A stretch of 10,968 nt of DNA from an uncultured Eubacterium sp. Lineage in GTDB: Bacteria > Bacillota > Clostridia > Lachnospirales > Lachnospiraceae. The position numbers were made by a program, and so were the translations under genes. Below are positions 1-5,781 of the stretch, piece after piece. The notes under the pieces are model-generated. The model was not told the DNA's origin. It was given only the letters and a program-made list of their open reading frames with translations, and made no database searches. The DNA lies in NCBI GenBank assembly GCA_946412445.1, contig CAMKHH010000009.1, positions 1-10,968 on the forward strand. The letters run 5' to 3'. The stretch's first letter is position 1; the number at the start of each line of letters is the position of its first letter.

Positions 1-522
1 CTGGTTAAACGTCTGAGCGATTCTGAGGACATAATTCCGGTTATGATATCAGAACGGCTTATCGATGTGACACAGGATTACGAAGGTGAATACATAATGG
101 TAACAGGTCAGTTCCGTTCATACAACAGGCACGAGGAGAAAAAAAACCGTCTGGTGCTGTCCGTCTTTGCACGGGAAATAAGCTTTATAGAAGAGGAAGA
201 TGATTCCGTTAAGTCCAACCAGATTTTTCTGGATGGTTACATATGCAAGCCCCCCGTATATCGAAAGACACCACTCGGGAGGGAAATTGCAGATTTGCTT
301 ATAGCGGTTAACCGGCCGTATGGAAAATCAGATTATATTCCATGTATCTGCTGGGGAAGAAATGCCCGTTATGCGTCCGTTTTTTCAGTAGGTGGACACG
401 TATTGATCTGGGGCAGAATCCAGAGCAGAGAATATATAAAACGTATCAGTGAGACTGAATCAGAAAAAAGAATTGCTTATGAAGTGTCTGTAAGCAAACT
501 GGAGTATGTGGATCAGGGATGA
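1..522 (+). CDS. SSB-like protein with two OB folds, 5' end cut off by the window
   Basis: Probably a single-stranded-DNA-binding or related OB-fold protein. The frame is open from base 1, so the start lies upstream; the Met at base 43 is probably internal. 173 codons are visible. The second half reads like an SSB core: NQIFLDGYICKPP, then PLGREIADLLIAVNR, then YIPCICWGRNAR and GHVLIWGRIQSREY. The first half repeats the same layout in weaker form: SEDIIPVMISERLID then GEYIMVTGQFRSYN (window residues 8-42, against about 109-145). This points to a duplicated OB fold whose first copy is truncated here. There is no acidic SSB tail; the C-terminus is LEYVDQG, so the protein may not recruit partners as housekeeping SSB does. 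The gene is followed directly by a terminator. I recall similar two-OB proteins in Clostridia but know no tested function. The fold is fairly sure; the exact role is not. Confidence 0.72.
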   Translation: MVKRLSDSEDIIPVMISERLIDVTQDYEGEYIMVTGQFRSYNRHEEKKNRLVLSVFAREISFIEEEDDSVKSNQIFLDGYICKPPVYRKTPLGREIADLLIAVNRPYGKSDYIPCICWGRNARYASVFSVGGHVLIWGRIQSREYIKRISETESEKRIAYEVSVSKLEYVDQG

Positions 523-524
523 GC

Positions 525-578
525 GTACAAAAGGACGCAGCAATTGATTTTGTCAATTGCTGCGTCCCTTTTGTATAC
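525..578 (+). terminator. Long hairpin terminator after the SSB-like gene
   Basis: A hairpin starts three bases after the stop codon. The core pairs 535-547 (ACGCAGCAATTGA) perfectly with 553-565 around a TTTTG loop. Pairing continues outward as AAAAGG with CCCTTTT, with one bulged C at 568, giving about 20 base pairs. The T-run (569-572) is short and sits inside the extended stem, and the A-run on the other side makes the element look two-way. It separates the upstream unit from the dapAB leader. Confidence 0.8.
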
Positions 579-579
579 T
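550..579 (+). promoter_or_regulatory. Possible upstream promoter inside the terminator arm
   Basis: TTGTCA (550-555) and TATACT (574-579), each one mismatch from consensus, lie 18 bases apart within the 3' arm of the preceding hairpin. A transcript from here would also run through the lysine riboswitch. It may be a chance match, because the arm is constrained by base pairing. Confidence 0.25.
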
Positions 580-604
580 TTGGACATAAGCTTCGGAAAG
601 CTCC

Positions 605-633
605 TTGACAATAATGGGGGCAGGTGATATTAT
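605..633 (+). promoter_or_regulatory. Promoter of the riboswitch-dapAB unit
   Basis: A perfect -35 TTGACA (605-610) is followed after exactly 17 bases by TATTAT (628-633), with an extended -10 TG at 625-626. Transcription would begin near 640, about 20 bases before the first helix of the lysine riboswitch. No other gene lies between this promoter and dapA. Confidence 0.8.
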
Positions 634-656
634 TTGAACAAATATAAGAATTGAAA

Positions 657-823
657 AGTAGATAGAGGTTGCATTTTTCAAAAGTATGATGTCGGATGCT
701 TCAGGAGCAAGGGAGGGCAGAAGAAAGGGAAAAGTGCCGAAAGGATATAAGGCCTGAAGTTATATTCCTTGGGCGTGGCATGAAATATGACACGACTGTC
801 ATCGTAAGATGGAGTGCTATCTC
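657..823 (+). promoter_or_regulatory. Lysine riboswitch (L-box) aptamer
   Basis: The leader carries the conserved L-box landmarks in order: AGATAGAGG (660-668), AAAGTATGATG (680-690), AAGGGAAAAGTGCCGAAAGG (725-744), GGGCGTGGCATGAAATATGA (771-790), ACGACTGTC (792-800) and GGAGTGCTATCTCG (811-824). Helix P1 pairs AGATAG (660-665) with CTATCT (817-822). P4 pairs 741-750 with 760-770, with one bulge. P5 is a GTAA-capped hairpin from about 795 to 815. The landmarks match the lysC leader of Bacillus subtilis as I remember it, and the gene downstream is dapA. Lysine binding should stabilise P1 and turn the operon off. A covariance-model search for the lysine riboswitch family would settle it. Confidence 0.93.
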
Positions 824-875
824 GTGTATATGGCATATTATATACTAGAGGCGGCGCACATAATCCGTCTCTTTT
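821..875 (+). terminator. Riboswitch expression platform: antiterminator/terminator switch
   Basis: Two hairpins compete for the same bases. The terminator pairs AGAGGCGG (847-854) with CCGTCTCT (865-872), with one G-U pair, and runs into TTTT (872-875). The antiterminator pairs CTC (821-823) plus GTATAT (826-831) with ATATAC (840-845) plus GAG (848-850) around an 8-base loop. The antiterminator needs bases 821-822, which belong to the 3' strand of aptamer helix P1, and bases 848-850, which open the terminator stem. So lysine-bound P1 should block the antiterminator, release the terminator and stop transcription about 50 bases before dapA. The pairings are seen in the sequence; the regulatory logic is inferred. 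Confidence 0.78.
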
Positions 876-926
876 CCATTTGCTGAACATGTACACAAGT
901 GTTGTTGTCAATAAGGAGGAAAGATT

Positions 927-1811
927 ATGGCTATATTTAAAGGAGCGGGTGTTGCGATTGTAACTCCGATGAAGGCCAATGGAGATGTGAACTTTGAAAA
1001 ACTTTCAGAAATTATAGAGGATCAGATTGCAGGGCAGACTGACGCAATTATAATCTGCGGCACTACCGGGGAGTCTTCCACCCTCACACACGAGGAGCAT
1101 CTGGAGGTGATCCGGCATTGTATCAAACAAGTGGCAAAACGAGTACCTGTAATTGCGGGTACCGGTTCTAACTGTACAGAAACAGCGGTTTATCTTTCAA
1201 AGGAAGCCGAGGAAGCAGGTGCTGATGCGGTACTTCTGGTTACGCCTTATTATAACAAGGCAACACAGAAGGGATTGATTGCTCATTATACAGCAGTTGC
1301 AAATTCGATTTCTCTTCCTGTAGTTCTATACAATGTACCAAGCAGAACGGGCTGTAATCTGGCGCCTGCAACGGTTGCGGCACTGGTTCGTGATGTGGAT
1401 AATATTGTAGGAATTAAAGAGGCCAGCGGAGACATTTCCCAGGTGGCACAACTGATGCATCTGACAGAGGGGAAAATTGAACTGTACTCGGGTAATGATG
1501 ATCAGGTTGTTCCACTTTTGTCGCTCGGAGGAATTGGAGTAATCTCCGTGGTGTCCAATGTTGCACCCAAATACATGCATGATATGGTTATGAAATATCT
1601 GGATGGGGATATGCAGGGAAGTATGAAGATGCAGCTGGATGCTATTCCACTGTGTAAAGCCTTGTTCTGTGAAGTAAATCCGATTCCGGTAAAGGCAGCT
1701 ATGAATATGCAGGGTAAAGAGGTTGGATCTCTTCGTTCTCCTCTTACAGAGATGGAACCGGAAAACCAGAAATTACTGAAGAATATTATGAAGGATATGG
1801 GACTCTTATGA
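927..1811 (+). CDS. dapA: 4-hydroxy-tetrahydrodipicolinate synthase
   Basis: Condenses pyruvate with aspartate semialdehyde in the cytoplasm, the first committed step toward diaminopimelate (cell wall) and lysine. At 294 residues it has the usual family length and is a single TIM barrel of the DapA/NanA superfamily. The Schiff-base lysine is K164 in GIKEASGD. The GTTGES loop (45-50) supplies the paired threonines T46 and T47, TPYYNK (106-111) carries Y109, VLYNVP carries the catalytic Y135, and SRTG gives R140, expected to bind the substrate carboxylate. The start is fixed by AAGGAGG at 913-919, seven bases upstream. The gene follows a lysine riboswitch and overlaps dapB, so both should fall when lysine is plentiful. 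The paralogues NanA and KDG aldolase are less likely because of the riboswitch and the dapB neighbour. Confidence 0.96.
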   Translation: MAIFKGAGVAIVTPMKANGDVNFEKLSEIIEDQIAGQTDAIIICGTTGESSTLTHEEHLEVIRHCIKQVAKRVPVIAGTGSNCTETAVYLSKEAEEAGADAVLLVTPYYNKATQKGLIAHYTAVANSISLPVVLYNVPSRTGCNLAPATVAALVRDVDNIVGIKEASGDISQVAQLMHLTEGKIELYSGNDDQVVPLLSLGGIGVISVVSNVAPKYMHDMVMKYLDGDMQGSMKMQLDAIPLCKALFCEVNPIPVKAAMNMQGKEVGSLRSPLTEMEPENQKLLKNIMKDMGLL

Positions 1812-2566
1812 TAAAAGTGATAATGCATGGCTGCAATGGTCATATGGGAAAAGTTATTTCCGAACTCTCAGAGGATGATGAGAATGTGGAAATTGCTGCC
1901 GGCATAGATATAGCGGACACAAAAGCGTATAGCTTTCCTGTATATACGCAGATTTTTGAATGTAACGTGGAAGCGGATGTTATGATTGACTTCTCTTCCT
2001 ATAAAGCTACCAATCATGTGCTGAAGTACTGTGGGCAGCGAAAACTGCCCCTGGTGCTTTGCACCACCGGACTGACAGCAGAGCAGCTTGACCTGATTCA
2101 GGAAACCAGTAAAAAGACGGCGATTCTTCGTTCAGCCAATATGTCTCTTGGAATTAATGCATTATTAAAGCTGATTCAGGATGCAGCCAGGGTTTTGGCT
2201 ACAGCTGGATTTGATATGGAAATTGTAGAAAAACATCATAAATTAAAATGTGATGCACCAAGTGGCACGGCGATTGCGATGGCAGATAGTCTGAATCAGG
2301 CGATGGACAAGCAATACCATTACTGCTTTGACCGCAGTCAGAGGCATGAGCCGAGAGATTCAAAAGAAATCGGTATTTCTTCTGTTCGCGGCGGAACGAT
2401 TGTAGGAGAGCATGATGTTATCTTTGCAGGACCAGACGAGGTGATTACATTCTCTCATCAGGCATATTCAAAAAGTGTTTTTGGAAAAGGCGCCATAGAG
2501 GCTGCTAAATTTTTGGCCGGTAAACCGGCAGGTATGTACGACATGAGTGATGTCATTGCAGGTTGA
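1808..2566 (+). CDS. dapB: 4-hydroxy-tetrahydrodipicolinate reductase
   Basis: Reduces the DapA product to tetrahydrodipicolinate with NAD(P)H, the second step of the diaminopimelate branch. At 252 residues it is somewhat shorter than the Escherichia coli enzyme. The N-terminal Rossmann fold shows GCNGHMG (8-14). VLCTTGLT (83-90) is the conserved nucleotide and substrate region. The signature EKHHKLKCDAPSGTA (141-155) holds the catalytic H143, K147 and the DAPSGT substrate loop. The HHKLKCD wording is slightly unusual, but the key positions are present. The start codon overlaps the dapA stop as ATGA (1808-1811), which suggests translational coupling; AAGGAT at 1791-1796 is a distant ribosome-binding site. 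No strong terminator follows. Expression should depend on the lysine riboswitch ahead of dapA. Confidence 0.96.
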   Translation: MIKVIMHGCNGHMGKVISELSEDDENVEIAAGIDIADTKAYSFPVYTQIFECNVEADVMIDFSSYKATNHVLKYCGQRKLPLVLCTTGLTAEQLDLIQETSKKTAILRSANMSLGINALLKLIQDAARVLATAGFDMEIVEKHHKLKCDAPSGTAIAMADSLNQAMDKQYHYCFDRSQRHEPRDSKEIGISSVRGGTIVGEHDVIFAGPDEVITFSHQAYSKSVFGKGAIEAAKFLAGKPAGMYDMSDVIAG

Positions 2567-2599
2567 ACATTCAAGCAAATCATTAAAAGTTTTATGGCT

Positions 2600-2629
2600 T
2601 TGAATAATTATATGAAAAATTCGCATACT
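2600..2629 (+). promoter_or_regulatory. Possible weak promoter for the lipoprotein gene
   Basis: TTGAAT (2600-2605) and CATACT (2624-2629) are 18 bases apart in the 97-base gap after dapB. Each matches four or five of six consensus positions. The gap holds only a weak imperfect hairpin (about 2571-2606) with no T-run, so read-through from dapAB is also possible. Confidence 0.3.
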
Positions 2630-2666
2630 ACTCCTATAAATTTGATTTAAGTAAAGGAGAGTTATG

Positions 2667-3056
2667 ATGAAGCATATGAAAAAAGTTTTGTTTTGCTGCC
2701 TGATGGCGGTAATGCTCACAGGAATAGCAGCATGTGGCAACACAAACAGTGCTACTGACAGAACAAACGACAATAACACAACAGATGATGTGGATAAAGA
2801 CGGCGTGAAGGACAACGTGGATAAGAACAATGTAGATAAGGATAACGATGCTACGGATAACGATGGAATCGTCAATGATGCCACGGATAATGATGCTGTC
2901 GATAACGATGGTGACGGTGTAGTGGATGATGTTGTAAAGGGTGTTGGTGAAGGAATTGAAGATGCAGGTAAAGGTGTAAAAGACCTGGGTGACGATGTGA
3001 CCGGAACTGACAATAACAATACGACGACTAACGGAACAACCACAACAAACCCTTGA
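2667..3056 (+). CDS. Small Asp/Asn-rich lipoprotein of unknown function
   Basis: A predicted surface lipoprotein of 129 residues. The N-terminus has two lysines, a hydrophobic stretch (VLFCCLMAVMLTG) and the lipobox IAAC, making C23 the lipidated residue. The mature part has three zones. The first, about residues 40-88, is built of Asp, Asn, Val and Gly with short repeats (NVDKN/NVDKD, and NDATDND twice). The second is a Gly/Val/Lys segment, VKGVGEGIEDAGKGVKDLGD (90-109). The third is a Thr/Asn-rich tail ending TTTTNP. Repeated DxDG and DNDGDG patterns resemble calcium-binding loops, but no complete EF-hand or thrombospondin-type-3 repeat is present. I chose the second of two adjacent ATGs (2664, 2667), because AAAGGAG at 2653-2659 is then seven bases away rather than four. 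The gene is flanked by dapB and an S66 peptidase, so a cell-envelope role is plausible but unproven. I recognise no named family. Confidence 0.8.
   Translation: MKHMKKVLFCCLMAVMLTGIAACGNTNSATDRTNDNNTTDDVDKDGVKDNVDKNNVDKDNDATDNDGIVNDATDNDAVDNDGDGVVDDVVKGVGEGIEDAGKGVKDLGDDVTGTDNNNTTTNGTTTTNP
2784..2930 (+). repeat. Asp/Asn-rich repeat tract within the lipoprotein gene
   Basis: The tract is made of degenerate GATAACGATG/GATAATGATG units. The clearest copies encode NDATDND twice, ten residues apart (2844-2894), preceded by VDKD/VDKN units five residues apart. Third positions differ between copies, so the repeats are old or under selection at protein level rather than freshly duplicated. Confidence 0.7.
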
Positions 3057-3069
3057 AGATAATGTGAAC

Positions 3070-3116
3070 AAAACAGCTGTGACTTATAGAGAAAAAATAT
3101 GAGTCATGGCTGTTTT
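3070..3116 (+). terminator. Long hairpin between the lipoprotein and S66 peptidase genes
   Basis: Bases 3070-3088 pair with 3098-3116 over 19 base pairs, with three G-U pairs, around a loop of GAGAAAAAA. The T-run is only TTTT (3113-3116), is part of the stem, and is followed by AAAT. It begins 13 bases after the lipoprotein stop and ends 17 bases before the next start codon. It could be a terminator, a leaky attenuator, or a processing or stability hairpin. I see no promoter between it and the S66 gene. Confidence 0.65.
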
Positions 3117-3133
3117 AAATATGGAGGAGAGGA

Positions 3134-4159
3134 ATGAGATATCCTGAATTTTTGAAAAATGGGGGAACGATCGGTTTTGTAGCTCCCTCTTTTGGGTGTC
3201 AGATTGAGCCTTACAGGACGGCTTTTCAAAATGCGCAGATTAAGCTTGAAAAAGAAGGGTATCGTCTGCACCTGGGACCTAACTGCTATGAAGGGAGGGG
3301 AACTGGAATCAGTAACACACCAGAGCTATGCGGAGGTGAGTTCAATGAGCAGTATTGCGCCAAAACCAGTGATGTGCTTATTTCATGCGGCGGAGGAGAG
3401 CTGATGTGTGAGATTCTGGATTACGTGGATTTTAACAGGGTAAATAATATTGAGCCAAAATGGTTCATGGGATATTCTGACAATACGAATCTGACTTTCT
3501 TACTGCCTACAATTTGTGATGTGGCAGCTATCTATGGTCCCTGTGCACCAGCCTTTGGGATGGAGCCATGGCATCCGGCCATCTGGGACGCACTGCACCT
3601 GTTAGGTGGGAGAAAACTGAAGATAACCGGATATGACAGCTGGGAGAGAGAATCCGGAAAGGATGAAGAACATCCGCTTGAACCGTACCATGTATCAGAA
3701 CCCAAAATCCTAAAGTGTTTTCCCAAAACTGAGTACGTGAAGATGGAAGGCAGACTGTTGGGCGGATGCATGGATTGTTTGATTAATCTGACTGGTACAA
3801 AGTATGATCATGTGAAGAAGTTCAATGAAAGATATCAGGAAGAGGGTGTAATCTGGTTTCTGGAGTCCTGCGATTTGAATGTTGTAGGGATCCGAAGAGC
3901 AATATGGCAGATGATACATGCCGGATGGTTCGAACATGCAAAGGGATTTCTGATAGGAAGACCATATTGTTTCGGCCTGGAAATGTTCGGACTTGACCAG
4001 TATCGTGCGGTGTATGAATTGCTGGAACCTTTTCAGGTTCCTGTCGTAATGGATGTGGATCTGGGGCATTTGCCTCCGATGCTGCCTGTAATAAGCGGCG
4101 GGTATGCGGCTATAGAGATACAGGACAACAATATTACTATAGATATGCAGATGAAATAA
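3134..4159 (+). CDS. S66 family serine peptidase (LD-carboxypeptidase / MccF-like)
   Basis: A cytoplasmic serine carboxypeptidase of MEROPS family S66; no signal peptide is visible. The Ser-Glu-His triad can be assigned as S115 in FMGYSDNTNL (the nucleophile elbow), E244 in WFLESCD, and H312 in DLGHLPP. The N-terminal GGTIGFVAPS and the segment VLISCGGGEL are typical of the family. At 341 residues, with about 129 residues between Ser and Glu, it resembles the longer MccF-type branch more than the classic recycling enzyme LdcA (spacing near 100, from memory). LdcA removes the terminal D-Ala from DAP-containing tetrapeptides; MccF cleaves the amide bond in microcin C-type toxins. GGAGGAG (3123-3129) lies just upstream of the start. 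The gene ends 11 bases before hisA and probably shares a transcript with it. Family is secure; substrate is open. Confidence 0.88.
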   Translation: MRYPEFLKNGGTIGFVAPSFGCQIEPYRTAFQNAQIKLEKEGYRLHLGPNCYEGRGTGISNTPELCGGEFNEQYCAKTSDVLISCGGGELMCEILDYVDFNRVNNIEPKWFMGYSDNTNLTFLLPTICDVAAIYGPCAPAFGMEPWHPAIWDALHLLGGRKLKITGYDSWERESGKDEEHPLEPYHVSEPKILKCFPKTEYVKMEGRLLGGCMDCLINLTGTKYDHVKKFNERYQEEGVIWFLESCDLNVVGIRRAIWQMIHAGWFEHAKGFLIGRPYCFGLEMFGLDQYRAVYELLEPFQVPVVMDVDLGHLPPMLPVISGGYAAIEIQDNNITIDMQMK

Positions 4160-4170
4160 CAGGAGAAACT

Positions 4171-4950
4171 ATGAAATTCAGACCTTGTATAGATATACAT
4201 AACGGGCAGGTAAAGCAGATTGTCGGAAGCTCCTTGAAGGATGAAGGAGACCGAGCCAGTGAGAACTTTGTATCAAGCCAGGATGCGGCTTTTTACGCAA
4301 AATTATATAAGGCGTACGGAGTCCGGGGAGGTCATATCATCCTATTGAATTCTGTAGACTCTGTTTTCTATCCGGAGACTTACGCACAGGCAATGGGGGC
4401 ACTTGACGCCTATCCGGGAGGACTTATGGCAGGAGGGGGGATACATCCGGGAAATGCTATGGATTTTTTGAATGCCGGGGCGAGCCATGTAATCGTGACA
4501 TCTTATGTTTTTAAGGAGGGAAGAGTAGATTGGGGCAGGCTGGAACAGATGGCAGATACCGTGGGAAAAAAAAGACTGGTACTGGATTTAAGCTGTAGGA
4601 AAAAAGATGAGGAATACTATATCGTGACAGACAGATGGCAGAATTTCACAGATGTCAGGATAGATCCGGAGGTACTGGATAAACTACATACATACTGCGA
4701 TGAGTTTCTTATCCATGCGGTGGATGTGGAAGGGAAAACTTCCGGTATTGATGGGGATCTGGTAAAGATTTTAACGCGCCTGGATAATTTTCCTGTCACG
4801 TATGCAGGAGGCATAGGAGGGTTTGAGGATTTGGAGAAATTGCGCAGAGAAAGTGAGAATAAGCTGGATGTAACGATAGGCAGTGCGTTGAGTCTCTTTG
4901 GTGGAAGTATGGATTTCAATGAGGTTTTAAAATTTTGCGGACAATTGTAA
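4171..4950 (+). CDS. hisA: HisA isomerase of the eukaryotic (HIS6) type
   Basis: Phosphoribosylformimino-5-aminoimidazole carboxamide ribotide isomerase, the Amadori-type fourth step of histidine synthesis. It is a TIM barrel of 259 residues. Its sequence follows yeast HIS6 rather than ordinary bacterial HisA: CIDIHNGQVKQIVG (6-19), ENFVSS, YAKLYK (42-47), AGGGI (87-91), VIVTSYVFKEG (107-117), LDLSCRKK (138-145), EFLIHAVDVEGK (178-189), YAGGI and SALSLFGG. Likely catalytic acids are D8 and D139. AGGAGA at 4161-4166 places the start, and only 11 bases separate it from the S66 peptidase gene, suggesting co-transcription. No other his gene is in the window, so this is a detached pathway gene. 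I recall that a minority of bacteria, including some Clostridia, carry this type. No clear terminator follows. Confidence 0.92.
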   Translation: MKFRPCIDIHNGQVKQIVGSSLKDEGDRASENFVSSQDAAFYAKLYKAYGVRGGHIILLNSVDSVFYPETYAQAMGALDAYPGGLMAGGGIHPGNAMDFLNAGASHVIVTSYVFKEGRVDWGRLEQMADTVGKKRLVLDLSCRKKDEEYYIVTDRWQNFTDVRIDPEVLDKLHTYCDEFLIHAVDVEGKTSGIDGDLVKILTRLDNFPVTYAGGIGGFEDLEKLRRESENKLDVTIGSALSLFGGSMDFNEVLKFCGQL

Positions 4951-4963
4951 AGCCCGGATTCTC

Positions 4964-4992
4964 TTGCAATATTGTCTTGAGATTGGTATAAT
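4964..4992 (+). promoter_or_regulatory. Promoter of hpf
   Basis: TTGCAA (4964-4969), a 17-base spacer and a perfect TATAAT (4987-4992), with an extended -10 TG at 4984-4985. This is among the best promoters in the window. The start point should fall near 4999, immediately before a hairpin in the 5' leader. Confidence 0.8.
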
Positions 4993-5000
4993 AATAGTAC

Positions 5001-5026
5001 TTACAAGAGAGACAGGCTCTTTGTAA
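5001..5026 (+). other. Stem-loop at the 5' end of the hpf mRNA
   Basis: TTACAAGAG (5001-5009) pairs with CTCTTTGTAA (5017-5026), nine pairs with one bulged T, around a 7-base loop. There is no T-run, so it is not a terminator. Because the predicted start is within a few bases, the message would begin almost directly with this hairpin. That could shield the 5' end from decay or affect translation. Confidence 0.5.
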
Positions 5027-5051
5027 AATATAGGTTAAAGGGGTTGACGGC

Positions 5052-5579
5052 ATGAATATTATTATTAGTGGAAAAAATATTGAAGTGACAGAGGCTATCC
5101 GTTCCGCTGTCATAGAGAAGTTAGGCAAGCTTGAAAAATATTTTACTCCTGATACAGATGTACAGGTAACTTTGAGCGTTGAAAAAGAAAGACAGAAGAT
5201 CGAGGTCACAATTCCGGTGAAGGGCCGGTTGATTCGTTCTGAACAGGTCAGCAATGACATGTATGTATCTATCGATCTGGTAGAAGAAGTAATCGAAAGA
5301 CAGCTTCGTAAATATAAAAGTAAAATTATCGATAAAAAGCAGGATATAACCAACTTCCAGAAATCTTTCGTAGAAAATGAATACCTGGAAGACGAGGATA
5401 TCAAAATAATCAGAACAAAAAAATTCGGAATGAAGCCAATGTTTCCGGAGGATGCATGCGTTCAGATGGAACTTCTTGGACACAATTTCTTCGTGTTCCG
5501 CAATGCCGAGACCAATGATGTGAATGTAGTTTATAAGCGAAAAGGGGATACTTACGGACTTATTGAGCCGGAATGTTAA
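5052..5579 (+). CDS. hpf: Ribosome hibernation promoting factor, long form
   Basis: Binds the 30S subunit in the mRNA/tRNA channel and pairs ribosomes into inactive 100S dimers when growth slows. At 175 residues it is the long form usual in Gram-positive bacteria. The N-terminal S30AE domain (about 1-100) begins MNIIISGKNIEVTEAIR and includes the basic patch RQLRKYKSK. A variable linker covers about 100-116. The C-terminal dimerisation domain (about 117-175) shows KIIRTKKFGMKPMFPEDA, MELLGHNFFVFRNAET and NVVYKRKGDTYGLIEP, the family's hallmark. AAAGGGG at 5037-5043 sets the start. It has its own strong promoter and a terminator, so it is an independent unit. Its position before secA and prfB matches the Bacillus subtilis order (yvyD-secA-prfB). 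Confidence 0.95.
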   Translation: MNIIISGKNIEVTEAIRSAVIEKLGKLEKYFTPDTDVQVTLSVEKERQKIEVTIPVKGRLIRSEQVSNDMYVSIDLVEEVIERQLRKYKSKIIDKKQDITNFQKSFVENEYLEDEDIKIIRTKKFGMKPMFPEDACVQMELLGHNFFVFRNAETNDVNVVYKRKGDTYGLIEPEC

Positions 5580-5625
5580 TTTTTTGGAGATTACAGCGTT
5601 ACCGCAGGTCTCCGGCAAGCCAATG

Positions 5626-5663
5626 AAAAAGAGGGCTGATGCACTTTGCGTCAGCCCTTTTTT
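5626..5663 (+). terminator. Terminator of hpf
   Basis: AGGGCTGATGC (5632-5642) pairs with GCGTCAGCCCT (5648-5658) around ACTTT, 11 pairs with one G-U, followed by six T (5658-5663) and preceded by AAAAA. A classic intrinsic terminator. A weaker hairpin (5586-5613, GGAGA with TCTCC and an inner GCG/CGC) precedes it. Confidence 0.92.
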
Positions 5664-5694
5664 CAGGCGTTATGGAATGTTTACGAAAAATTCA

Positions 5695-5723
5695 TTGTTA
5701 ATTATGACAGAAAGTGATAGAAT
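5695..5723 (+). promoter_or_regulatory. Probable promoter of secA
   Basis: TTGTTA (5695-5700), a 17-base spacer and TAGAAT (5718-5723), with an extended -10 TG at 5715-5716. A second candidate -10, TATGAT with extended TG (5736-5744), lies closer to the gene but lacks a convincing -35. Either would give secA transcription separate from hpf. Confidence 0.6.
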
Positions 5724-5781
5724 AAGCGTTATATATGGTATGATTGAATAAGAATGTATGAACATTAGGAGTGAATAATTC

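Noticed and set aside
640..880. T-box or SAM riboswitch as the dapA leader
   Set aside because: No T-box sequence or specifier loop is apparent and the SAM core is absent, while the L-box landmarks appear in order.
678..911. Minus-strand 77-residue open frame upstream of dapA
   Set aside because: It lies opposite the lysine riboswitch, whose conserved bases explain the sequence; the peptide resembles nothing I know.
2567..2663. Terminator after dapB
   Set aside because: Only a weak, imperfect hairpin without a T-run is visible, so I did not call one.
2468..3043. Long minus-strand open frames (191 and 145 residues) opposite the lipoprotein gene
   Set aside because: They are made by the reverse complement of GAT/AAT-rich repeats, giving Ser/Thr/Val/Ile low complexity. 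They lack good ribosome-binding sites and oppose a well-supported lipoprotein gene.
4951..4986. Terminator between hisA and hpf
   Set aside because: Only a four-base inverted repeat is present; this stretch is better explained as the hpf promoter region.
5563..5751. Plus-strand 62-residue open frame after hpf
   Set aside because: It overlaps the end of hpf, runs through the terminator hairpin and the secA promoter, and has no ribosome-binding site.
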